This document shows positions 16,033 to 23,603 of a DNA stretch of 43,980 nucleotides, one piece after another; positions within the stretch are counted from its first letter, which is position 1; every line of letters starts with the position of its first letter. A program made the translations under genes and the position numbers. The notes beneath the pieces are model-generated. The model saw only the letters and a program-made list of their open reading frames with translations. It was not told the DNA's origin and did not search any database. The DNA comes from Bifidobacterium aesculapii (GTDB lineage: Bacteria; Actinomycetota; Actinomycetes; Actinomycetales; Bifidobacteriaceae): the NCBI RefSeq assembly GCF_001417815.1, contig NZ_BCFK01000010.1, forward strand, positions 1-43,980, written 5' to 3'.

Positions 16033-17667
16033 ATGAACAGCACCTCTTTCACCCTCGGAACCCCCTCCTGGATCACGCTTGTCACCGACGACGGCAGCCA
16101 CGTCGCGCCGTTCGCGCGCCGTGAGACGCTGCCGGAGGACGTGGCGGTCGACGTGGCGGACAACGCCTCGGGAGGCACCGTGGTCTCCCTCTCCGCGCGG
16201 ACCACCGCCGTGCGCACGGTCAAACTGCGCTGGACGCGTCCGATGCCCAAGGACGCCCGCTACCTCGCCGACGAATGGGAGCGCAGCTACGGGACCATGG
16301 GCTTCCACGGCATGCTCCCCAATCGCATCATGCCGTGGTACTTCCTCGTCGTGCAGGGCCCCTCCACCACCGGATACGGTGTGAAGGTGCGCCCCAACGC
16401 CATGTGCCTCTGGCAGGTCGACACCGCCGGCATCACCTTGGTGCTGGACGTGCGCAACGGCGGCGAAGGCGTGCTCCTCGGCGGCAGGCGGCTCGACCTC
16501 GCCGAAATCGTCGCAGTCACATACGAGGACGTCGACTCGTTCAACGCCGCCCGCGAATTCTGCCGCGCGATGTGCGACGATCCCGTGCTCCCGGATGCGC
16601 CCGTGTACGGCAGCAACAACTGGTACTACGCCTACGGCGACAGCAGCGAACGGGAGATCCTCGCCGACGCCGACTACCTCGCCGAACTCACGGAAGGCAA
16701 CGCCAACCGGCCGTTCATGGTGGTGGATGACTGCTGGCAGGAGCATCACCGGCTCGACGACTACAACGGCGGCCCCTGGCGCAACGGCAACGACAGGTTC
16801 CCGGACATGGCCGCGCTCGCCGCCGGCATCGAGGCGCGCGGCGTGCGCCCCGGCATCTGGGTGCGCTTCCTGCTCAACGAGGACGAATCCATCCCCGACG
16901 AGTGGAGGCTTCCACACAACGGATGCCTCGACCCCACGCACCCGGACGCCATGGCGTACATCCGCGAGGACGCCGAAACCCTGTGCCGCTGGGGATATCA
17001 GCTCATCAAGCACGACTTCTCCACCTTCGACCTCTTCGGCAGATGGGGATTCCAGATGAACCCGTTCGTCACCGCGGACGGCTGGCATCTCCACGACCGG
17101 TCGGTGACCAGCGCCGAAGCGGTGAAGGCGCTGTACCGCACCATCTTCGACGTGACGCAGGCGCACGGGGCTATGGTGCTCGGCTGCAACACCATCGGAC
17201 ATCTCGGCGCGGGTCTCATGCAGCTCGACCGCACCGGCGACGACACCAGCGGCGTCGATTGGGAACGCACAAGGTTCAATGGCGTCAACACGCTCGCCTT
17301 CCGACTGCCGCAACACGGCACGTTCTTCGACACGGACGCGGACTGCGTCGGCATCGGCGACGCCATCGACTGGGCGAAGAACCGCCAATGGGCCGAAGCC
17401 ATCGCGCGCAGCGGCACCTCCCTGTTCTTCTCCGCGAAACCGCACACGATGGCCCCGCAGGACGAGCAGGACCTGCGCGAGATCCTCGCCATGTCCGCGG
17501 CGCCGCAGGAACACGCCATCCCCCTCGATTGGGAGCTGACCGACTGCCCCGAGGAATGGGAATCGGAACTGGGCATGGTGCGGTACGACTGGTACCAGCC
17601 GCAGGGGCTCGCCTTCGGCCCCCGCACCAACCGCGGCGTCAGCATCCTGACCAATATCGACGAATGA
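16033..17667 (+). CDS. Predicted clan GH-D glycosidase (alpha-galactosidase-like)
   Basis: 544 residues, no signal peptide. It has a beta-rich N-terminus (to about 190) and a TIM barrel: GSNNWYYAYG, FMVVDDCWQE, GVRPGIWVRFLL, then YQLIKHDFSTFDLFG with a candidate nucleophile Asp328, and VLGCNTIGHLGAGLMQLDRTGDDTSG with a candidate acid/base Asp403 or Asp404. The layout matches the GH27/GH36 clan, but it is not a classic GH36 (no KWDxN, no SGGGR). The substrate could be another alpha-galactoside or a related alpha-sugar. The start at 16033 has only a weak AGGGA; an open frame extends to an ATG at 15898, but that would run through the hairpin. It follows the interrupted alpha-galactosidase in the same operon, and may partly replace it. 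Confidence 0.75.
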   Translation: MNSTSFTLGTPSWITLVTDDGSHVAPFARRETLPEDVAVDVADNASGGTVVSLSARTTAVRTVKLRWTRPMPKDARYLADEWERSYGTMGFHGMLPNRIMPWYFLVVQGPSTTGYGVKVRPNAMCLWQVDTAGITLVLDVRNGGEGVLLGGRRLDLAEIVAVTYEDVDSFNAAREFCRAMCDDPVLPDAPVYGSNNWYYAYGDSSEREILADADYLAELTEGNANRPFMVVDDCWQEHHRLDDYNGGPWRNGNDRFPDMAALAAGIEARGVRPGIWVRFLLNEDESIPDEWRLPHNGCLDPTHPDAMAYIREDAETLCRWGYQLIKHDFSTFDLFGRWGFQMNPFVTADGWHLHDRSVTSAEAVKALYRTIFDVTQAHGAMVLGCNTIGHLGAGLMQLDRTGDDTSGVDWERTRFNGVNTLAFRLPQHGTFFDTDADCVGIGDAIDWAKNRQWAEAIARSGTSLFFSAKPHTMAPQDEQDLREILAMSAAPQEHAIPLDWELTDCPEEWESELGMVRYDWYQPQGLAFGPRTNRGVSILTNIDE

Positions 17668-17682
17668 CGGGCGGTGCTCGCC

Positions 17683-18390
17683 ATGGCGAAGGATATGAAG
17701 GATACGAAGAGCGCGGAGGATGCGTTCGCCGCTGATTCGCCGGGGCGTCGTCTTCCCCGTCGGTTCGTCATGTCCTGCGTGGGTGTGCTGCTCACCGCGG
17801 CCAGCATCGCGATGTTCACGAAATCGGCGTTCGGCACGGACCCGTTCACGACGTTCGTGCTGGGCGTCACCGATGCGACCGGATTGCGCTATGGACTGGT
17901 GTACACCGCGGTCAACCTGGTCATCATCGCCGTGGTGGCGGTGGCGGCCAGACGGAACATCGACCTGGCCACCCCGGTCACGATATTCCTCAGCGGATTC
18001 GTCACCGAAGGGTGCATGATCCTGCTGGACCTCTGGCTGGAGGAACCGGGGTTGGCGGCGCGGGTCGCGCTCATCGCCGGGGGCATCGTGCTGCAGTGCT
18101 TCGCCACGGCGTTGTACTACACCGGCGACCTCGGCGTATCCGCGTACGACGCCTGCGCGCTCGGGCTGCATCAGCGGCTTGGGCTGCCGTTCCGGTTCTG
18201 CCGCATCGGCACCGACCTGTTGTGCGTGGGCGTGGGGTTCGCGTTCGGCGCGGTGGTTGGCGTCGGCACCGTGATCACCGCGTTCTGCATGGGGCCGCTG
18301 GTCGACTGCTTCAACCGCACGGTGGCCGTGCCCCTGCTGAATGCGGGGTTCTGGGACCGTATAGGAAGCAGGATCCTGCAACGCGCGTGA
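17683..18390 (+). CDS. YczE/YitT-like membrane protein
   Basis: 235 residues from the ATG at 17683; an in-frame GTG at 17674 is also possible. About five hydrophobic segments: FVMSCVGVLLTAASIAMF, LVYTAVNLVIIAVVAVAA, TIFLSGFVTEGCMILLDLW, ARVALIAGGIVLQCFATALYY and TDLLCVGVGFAFGAVVGVG. The FGTDPFTTFVLGV and TGDLGVSAYDA motifs are those of the YczE/YitT family of integral membrane proteins, whose transport role is not established. It begins 15 bases after the glycosidase stop, so it is likely part of the locus 2 operon. Its job there is unknown. Confidence 0.75.
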   Translation: MAKDMKDTKSAEDAFAADSPGRRLPRRFVMSCVGVLLTAASIAMFTKSAFGTDPFTTFVLGVTDATGLRYGLVYTAVNLVIIAVVAVAARRNIDLATPVTIFLSGFVTEGCMILLDLWLEEPGLAARVALIAGGIVLQCFATALYYTGDLGVSAYDACALGLHQRLGLPFRFCRIGTDLLCVGVGFAFGAVVGVGTVITAFCMGPLVDCFNRTVAVPLLNAGFWDRIGSRILQRA

Positions 18391-19089
18391 CGTTTCCGTC
18401 GCAGTTGTGGATATCCGCCGGGTCTTCGCCAACTTCGGTCGGGCTTGCCGTGCACCTGTCGCTGGAATCATTGATCGCGCTCGGGGATTCCAGCGTCTCC
18501 GCCATGGCCGGGCGGCCCGCTTCGGTTCGTCCCTTGGCATGTGGCGAAGACGATGCCGCGTCGAGGGACGACAATCCTTGTCCCTCGACGCGGATTATCG
18601 ATGATTCCACGCCGAGGGACGAGTTCCAACGTCGAAGTCCACGCAATCGATGCGACGATCGTTGGAAAATGGCGGTTTCCGAATGCACGTTTTCTCCGGT
18701 TGCACGGAATCCTTGTCCCTCGACGCGGATTCGACATGTTTGCGCGTCGAGGGACAGAAAATCCTGCCCCTCGACGGCGATGACGCGCTTCCCCTCATCG
18801 AGGGCCAACTCTCACCACCCCTGAACAAAGGGCCACGCCATAATCCCGCCGAGGGCGAAGGGAATTCCCGCACTCAACGCGAGTGCAACGATGTAGCGAA
18901 GTTACGGGACGAGCAGGCACCCTGCGCACGCCGCAGACCAGAGCGATGACGCCCCTGAAGATGCCGGGCTTCCGAAGGTGCGGAGACCCCGAAGGTGCTG
19001 AAATCCGTGCACTCGCGTTCGAATATGATGAATGCGCTTACGCCACAGGCACACCTTCCCTAAGACGGGCCCGCGGATGGGGCGCCCCC
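18391..19089. other. 700-base intergenic region rich in inverted repeats
   Basis: No credible gene: frames over it read as repeated short words because of the underlying repeats. It holds the hairpin cluster at 18556-18805. Further right are GCACTCAACGCGAGTGC-like inverted words near 18872 and a short direct repeat CCGAAGGTGC (near 18973 and 18990). The FHA-ABC gene ends at 19090 on the minus strand; no T-tailed terminator is seen for it. Confidence 0.6.
18556..18805. repeat. Cluster of GTCCCTCGACGCG inverted repeats
   Basis: Hairpin 1: perfect 14-bp arms 18556-18569 and 18580-18593, loop 10. Hairpin 2: perfect 13-bp arms 18715-18727 and 18743-18755, loop 15. Hairpin 3: arms CCCTCGA (18768-18774) and TCGAGGG (18798-18804). 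A half unit CGAGGGAC lies at 18613-18620. A 24-bp direct repeat (18573-18596 and 18708-18731) is identical in both copies. The pattern resembles a bacterial interspersed mosaic (REP/BIME-like) element. Confidence 0.8.
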
Positions 19090-21693
19090 CTACTTCCTCC
19101 GCTTCGCGACGAAGTTGCTCACGCACACGCGCAGCACGAGCGTGAACACGACGACCATCGCCACGAGCACGGCGATGTCGAACCAGAACTGGTCGGGCGT
19201 GTTCTTCCACAGGTCGTCCTTCTTGAAGGTGGGCACCTTCGTCGGCCCGTAGAGCAGCTTGTTGAGTCCGATGTCCGCGGCGGCGGCCGAGAAGCCCCAA
19301 CGCCCGGGGAAGATCGTCGACGCCTGCTCGAGCCCGTCGCGGTCCGTCACCGGAATCATGCCGCCGGAGAACACGAGCTGCGCCATCACGAGAATCACCA
19401 GCAACGGCATCGTCTGCTCGCCCGACTTGACCAGCGCCGAACCGACCTCGCCGAGCATCGCGGAAGCCCACGCGGTCAGCCACACCACCAGCACCAGTTC
19501 GGGCACGCCGGAATCGGTGAGCACGCCGCTTTCCGGGCGCGGCTTGCCCACGCTCACCGCCACCGTGAGGATCGCCGCCTGCAGCAGCGTCTGCAACGCC
19601 ATCACGATGAGTTTCGACGCCGTGTACGAGCTCGGCGACAATCCCACCGCACGCTCACGGTCGTAGATCGCGCGCTCGGAAACGATGTCGCGCACCGACA
19701 GCGCCGAACCCATGAAGCACGCGCCGAGGATCACGAGCGCGAGCAGCTGGCTCGGCTCGGTCGCCGCATCCTTGAAATCGGGTTCGCCCAGACCATGCGA
19801 GCCCGGCACGACGAGCGAGAGCATGCCGAGCAGCAACGGCAACAGCAGCAGGAACACGAGCAGTCCCGGATCCGCGATGATCAGATGAATCTGCCTGATG
19901 ACCAACGTCAGCATCTGCCGGAAGCGGAACACCTTCGCCGGTTTCTCATGCCCCTCATGCGGCTTGATCTTCTTGCGCGCCTCGAGCATGCGCTGATGCG
20001 TGTCGGTGATCGAATGCACCTCTTCCGGCGACTCGGTGACGTCGTTGAAGATGTCCGCCCAATCCTTGTCGCCGAACGCCTGCCGCATCTCCGCGGGCGT
20101 GCCGAAGAACGCGGGATGCCCGCCCGGCGCGAGCATGAGCACGTTGTCGCAGTACTTCTCGACGTACGTCAGCGAGTGGGTGACGACGAGCACCACGCGG
20201 CCCGCGTCGGCGAGCTGGCGCAGCATCTTCATCACGGTCTGGTCGAGCGACGGATCGAGGCCGGAGGTCGGTTCGTCGAGGATGAGCAGTTCCGGCCCGG
20301 TGAGCAGCTCGATCGCGGTGGACACGCGCTTGCGCTGCCCGCCGGACAGCCGGTCGATGCGGTTGTGGCGCCGCTGCGTCAGTTCCAGCTCGGCGAGCAC
20401 GTTGTCGATGATCTCGGCGCGTTCCGCCTTCGACGATCCGGGCAGGCGCAGTTTCGCCGCGTACTCCAACGCCGCGTCGACGGTGAGTTTACGATGCACG
20501 ACGTCGTCCTGCGGGACGAATCCGATACGGCTGCGCAACAGTTCGATGTTCTGGTGCACGTCGTATCCGTCGAACAGCACGTGGCCTTCCGTCGGCGAGT
20601 TCAGTCCCGCGACGATCGAGGTGAACGTCGACTTGCCCGCACCGGACGGGCCGATCACCGCGGTGAGCGTGCCCTTCGCGAACACCGCGTCGATGCCGTC
20701 GAGCAGACGCACGCCCTTGCCGACGGTCAGTCCGATGTTCTCGGCGATGACCGCATCGGTGCCGGCGAGCGGCGCGCGATCCTGCAGCACGCCGCCGGCC
20801 ACGGTCAGATCGGTGTTGCCGACCGTGACCACGTCGCCTTCCTCGAGCCACACTTTGGCGACGCGACGGCCGTTCACATACGTGCCGTTCGCGGAATCGA
20901 GGTCGGTCAGGAGGATGCCGTTCGGTGTGGCCTCCAGCGAGCAGTGCTTGCGTGAGACGAGATAGTCGCTGATGCGGATCGTGCAGTTCGGGGTGCGGCC
21001 GATTGTGCCGGTCCGGTCGCGTTTCGGATCGAAGTCGCCGAGCACGCGCGACGGTTTCAGCTGCGATTCGAGACGTTGCGCCTGCGTGCTGCCGGCCATG
21101 ACGGTGCCGTAGAGTCCGGTGGGCGAAGGGACGTCGACGTCGTTCGCGACGGGCGGTGTGGGCAGTGACTTGGCGATGCCGGGGAACGAGGCGTTGCCGG
21201 CGGGGCGAGGGGATTGCTGCGGCGGAATCGGCGCGGCGGGGCGAGGGGATTGCTGCGTCGCCGGGGCCGGACGGGCCGCCGGAGCGGGGCGCGGTGCCGG
21301 CGCCTGCGGGATCTGCGCTGGAACCGGAGCCGTCGGGGCGGCCTGCGGAATCCGGTTCCGCTCGGGAGCCGCGGGCCGCGGAGACGCCGGTTGCGGCGCG
21401 ACCGCGGCAACGGTGCAGATGATGGGCACGTTCGTCGCCAGCATCACCGTGGTCGTGTTTGCGATGAGAATCTGCGTGACGCGCACGCCGTTGACGGTCA
21501 GACCGTTCGCGCTGCCCAGATCCTCCAGCAGCCAACCGTCGGCGGTGGGCGTGATCTTCGCATGATGGTGCGAGACGTGCGGATCGGCGACCACCACGTC
21601 GCAATCGGCGGCGCGGCCGATCACGGACGGATGAGTGGGGTTGATGGCGTGGCCTACGGAGCCGATGTATACGGTGAGGGATGGCAGGGTCAT
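19090..21693 (-). CDS. FHA-FHA-ABC exporter (Rv1747-like)
   Basis: 867-residue half-transporter with phosphothreonine-reading domains. FHA1 is at about 8-90 (VIGRAADCDVVVADPHVSHHHAKI, LGSANGLTVNG), then a Pro/Ala-rich linker with the word QQSPRPA twice, FHA2 at about 215-300 (GTIGRTPNCTIRISDYLVSRKHCSLE), the nucleotide-binding domain (Walker A GPSGAGKST with Lys354; signature LSGGQRKRV; Walker B LLILDEPTSGLDP), and an ABC2-type membrane domain with about six helices to the end. Layout and length match mycobacterial Rv1747, which is controlled by a Ser/Thr kinase through its FHA domains and linked to cell-envelope glycolipid export. No kinase gene is adjacent. The ribosome site is weak. Cargo unknown. 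Confidence 0.9.
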   Translation of the reverse strand: MTLPSLTVYIGSVGHAINPTHPSVIGRAADCDVVVADPHVSHHHAKITPTADGWLLEDLGSANGLTVNGVRVTQILIANTTTVMLATNVPIICTVAAVAPQPASPRPAAPERNRIPQAAPTAPVPAQIPQAPAPRPAPAARPAPATQQSPRPAAPIPPQQSPRPAGNASFPGIAKSLPTPPVANDVDVPSPTGLYGTVMAGSTQAQRLESQLKPSRVLGDFDPKRDRTGTIGRTPNCTIRISDYLVSRKHCSLEATPNGILLTDLDSANGTYVNGRRVAKVWLEEGDVVTVGNTDLTVAGGVLQDRAPLAGTDAVIAENIGLTVGKGVRLLDGIDAVFAKGTLTAVIGPSGAGKSTFTSIVAGLNSPTEGHVLFDGYDVHQNIELLRSRIGFVPQDDVVHRKLTVDAALEYAAKLRLPGSSKAERAEIIDNVLAELELTQRRHNRIDRLSGGQRKRVSTAIELLTGPELLILDEPTSGLDPSLDQTVMKMLRQLADAGRVVLVVTHSLTYVEKYCDNVLMLAPGGHPAFFGTPAEMRQAFGDKDWADIFNDVTESPEEVHSITDTHQRMLEARKKIKPHEGHEKPAKVFRFRQMLTLVIRQIHLIIADPGLLVFLLLLPLLLGMLSLVVPGSHGLGEPDFKDAATEPSQLLALVILGACFMGSALSVRDIVSERAIYDRERAVGLSPSSYTASKLIVMALQTLLQAAILTVAVSVGKPRPESGVLTDSGVPELVLVVWLTAWASAMLGEVGSALVKSGEQTMPLLVILVMAQLVFSGGMIPVTDRDGLEQASTIFPGRWGFSAAAADIGLNKLLYGPTKVPTFKKDDLWKNTPDQFWFDIAVLVAMVVVFTLVLRVCVSNFVAKRRK

Positions 21694-21782
21694 GGCCGTT
21701 CTCTATCTCTTCTGCGAATGTTCTCCATTCACAGTTCTATCACGATGAGATGCCGCAGGTGTGCGGAATCCGCAGGCGTGGA

Positions 21783-21812
21783 CGCGCGGACCGCCGCGGG
21801 CGGATCCGCGCG
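21783..21812 (-). terminator. Stem-loop after carbonic anhydrase gene
   Basis: Arms CGCGCGGA (21783-21790) and TCCGCGCG (21805-21812) around a G+C-rich 14-base loop, 41 bases beyond the stop codon on the minus strand. There is no T-run. Confidence 0.45.
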
Positions 21813-21852
21813 CCTGACGTCTGCGGTCTCGGCCGGTGGTTTGCCCTGTGAC

Positions 21853-22569
21853 TCAGAACGACAGCACCTCGACCAGACCGTCGTGCATCACGTAGCGCGC
21901 GCCGGCGATCATCAGCCGGCCCTCGGCCAGGGCGAGACGGATCACTTCGCTGCCGTCGGCGAGCAACTCGATGGTGCGGGCGACGTGCGCACGCTCGAAA
22001 TCGGCGGCGTCCTCCAGATCCGCCTCCATCGCCTGCGCGACCGACGTGCCCACTTCGCGCACGATCGGCGAATCCTGCGCGGCGAGCATCGCCTCCAGAT
22101 GGTCGGCGTGCGCGTCGGCACGGGCGGCGCCCTCCGGGATGTCGAAGCAATCGCAGTCGTCGAAACGATTCGCGAGCTCGGCCACGCCGTCCACCGCGGC
22201 CTTCACCGCGCCGCAGCCCTCGTGGCCGAGCACGACGATGAGGCTCACGCCCAGATGCTCCACCGCATACTCGAGCGAGGCGATGACGGCGTCGTCCAGC
22301 ACCTCGCCGGCAGTGCGGATGTCGAACAGGTCGCCAAGCCCCTGATCGAAGATGATCTCCGGCGGCACGCGCGAGTCGGAGCAGGAGAGCACCGCCGCAT
22401 CCGGGTGCTGTCCGTCGAGCAGGCGCTCGCGGGTCTCGCGGTCCTGCCACGGGTGTTCGGCGGCGCCCTCCGCGAACCGGCGGTTGCCCTGCAGCAGACG
22501 GCTCCACGCGGCGTTCGCCTTGGACTCGTAGGATTCTGATGATTCGCGGGATTCGTACGATTCGGACAT
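21853..22569 (-). CDS. Beta-class carbonic anhydrase
   Basis: Cytoplasmic zinc enzyme (238 residues) that interconverts CO2 and bicarbonate. Zinc ligands are visible: Cys63 in CSDSRVPPE with its Asp-Arg dyad, and His116 and Cys119 in GHEGCGAV. The start chosen at 22569 has AAGGAG close by; upstream in-frame codons are not plausible. The first 20 residues are an unusual Ser/Glu/Tyr repeat (SESYESRESSESYESK), and an acidic insert with two Cys follows the zinc site (FDDCDCFDIPEGAARADAHAD). Bicarbonate is the substrate of PEP carboxylase, whose gene lies 6 kb away. Confidence 0.93.
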   Translation of the reverse strand: MSESYESRESSESYESKANAAWSRLLQGNRRFAEGAAEHPWQDRETRERLLDGQHPDAAVLSCSDSRVPPEIIFDQGLGDLFDIRTAGEVLDDAVIASLEYAVEHLGVSLIVVLGHEGCGAVKAAVDGVAELANRFDDCDCFDIPEGAARADAHADHLEAMLAAQDSPIVREVGTSVAQAMEADLEDAADFERAHVARTIELLADGSEVIRLALAEGRLMIAGARYVMHDGLVEVLSF

Positions 22570-22737
22570 GTGGGCTCCTTGGGCTGCGGTTGCGGTTGCG
22601 GGTTGTGTCTGGGATTCGTCATGCTCCAGTGTAGAAGGCGCCGGGCGTGAGTGACAGGCGGGGGCTGCGCAGGCCACGGGCATCACCGTAGGTTGCCGGT
22701 GTGATGTTGTTCATACAACGCTTTGAGCGTGCCTCCA

Positions 22738-22766
22738 TTCACTATCCTCGCCGTTCGGGATACGAT
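22738..22766 (+). promoter_or_regulatory. Possible ahpC promoter
   Basis: TTCACT (22738-22743), a 17-base spacer and TACGAT (22761-22766), each matching four of six consensus bases. A small inverted repeat GTTGT/ACAAC lies about 30 bases upstream. The prediction is weak. Confidence 0.4.
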
Positions 22767-22849
22767 GGTGGCAGTGCCCGGGGGCGCCGCGAGCCGCGAT
22801 GGGAACCGGCGGAACATCCGGGCCGACGAGCATCCTGAAAGGAACGATG

Positions 22850-23413
22850 ATGACTCTTCTGCAGCATGAAATCACCGATTTCAAGGTCCAGGCATTCCAG
22901 AACGACGAATTCCACGAGGTGACCAAGGCCGACGTGCTCGGCCACTGGTCCGTGTTCTTCTTCTACCCGGCGGACTTCACCTTCGTGTGCCCGACCGAGC
23001 TTGAGGACCTCGCCAATAAGTACGAGGAGTTCAAGAAGATCGGCTGCGAGATCTACTCCGTCTCCTGCGACACCCACTTCGTGCACAAGGCGTGGCACGA
23101 CGCCAGCGAGAAGATCGCCAAGATCCAGTACCCGATGCTGGCCGACCCGACCGCCCTGCTCGCCCGCGACCTCGACACCTACAACGAGGCCGACGGCATG
23201 GCCGAGCGCGGCGATTTCATCGTGAACCCGGAGGGCAAGGTCGTGGCCTACGAGGTCACCTCCTCCAATGTGGGCCGCAATGCCGACGAGCTGCTGCGCC
23301 GCGTCCAGGCCTCCCAGTTCGTCTACGAGCACGGCGACCAGGTGTGCCCGGCCAACTGGACCCCGGGCGAGGAGACCATCGAGCCGAGCCTCGACCTCGT
23401 CGGCCAGCTGTGA
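22850..23413 (+). CDS. ahpC: Alkyl hydroperoxide reductase subunit C
   Basis: Typical 2-Cys peroxiredoxin of 187 residues that reduces peroxides in the cytoplasm. The peroxidatic cysteine is Cys47 in DFTFVCPTE; the resolving cysteine is Cys166 in DQVCPANW, both at the expected places for AhpC. Of two adjacent ATGs (22847 and 22850) the second has the better distance from AAAGGAA. The electron donor is probably the reductase encoded next, which lies after a 190-base gap filled with hairpins. Oxygen-sensitive anaerobes such as bifidobacteria commonly rely on this pair. Confidence 0.96.
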   Translation: MTLLQHEITDFKVQAFQNDEFHEVTKADVLGHWSVFFFYPADFTFVCPTELEDLANKYEEFKKIGCEIYSVSCDTHFVHKAWHDASEKIAKIQYPMLADPTALLARDLDTYNEADGMAERGDFIVNPEGKVVAYEVTSSNVGRNADELLRRVQASQFVYEHGDQVCPANWTPGEETIEPSLDLVGQL

Positions 23414-23552
23414 CAAACAGCCCAGTGGGCTGTTTGTAGCAGCGAGCAGCGGTAGCGTTGCGAGCGTCGCAGGGAACGCAAACAGCCCAGTGGGCTGTTT
23501 GTAGCAGCGAGCAGCGGTAGCGTTGCGAGCGTCGCGGGGAACGCAAACAGCC
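23414..23552. repeat. 65-bp tandem duplication with palindromes
   Basis: The unit starts directly after the ahpC stop codon: 23414-23478, a second copy 23479-23543 (one mismatch) and the first nine bases of a third copy (23544-23552). Each unit begins with a perfect palindrome, arms CAAACAGCCC/GGGCTGTTTG separated by AGT, followed by a G/C/A-rich stretch of AGCG-like words. Each can form a hairpin in the ahpC 3' RNA. Confidence 0.92.
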
Positions 23553-23560
23553 GCAATCTC

Positions 23561-23585
23561 GGCCCCCTCTGACGAGGGGGCCTTT
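23561..23585 (+). terminator. Terminator-like hairpin just before trxB
   Basis: Perfect arms GGCCCCCTC (23561-23569) and GAGGGGGCC (23574-23582) with loop TGAC, followed by TTTC. It ends 21 bases before the reductase ATG and 9 bases before its AAGGAG site, leaving no room for another promoter. It should therefore act as a partial terminator or attenuator between ahpC and the reductase. Confidence 0.75.
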
Positions 23586-23603
23586 CGATATAAGGAGCTT
23601 TTC

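Noticed and set aside
18391..18949. Frames with repeated CPSTR/VEGQ words as a repeat protein or CRISPR array
   Set aside because: The words come from DNA inverted repeats; spacing is irregular and orientation alternates, so neither a CRISPR array nor a gene.
22160..22173. Operator-like TCGAAACGATTCGC inside the carbonic anhydrase gene
   Set aside because: Matches 13 of 14 bases of the LacI operator but lies in mid-gene, and its palindrome is broken; probably chance.
23414..23552. CRISPR-like array after ahpC
   Set aside because: Whole 65-bp unit is duplicated including its would-be spacer; there is no spacer diversity and no cas gene.
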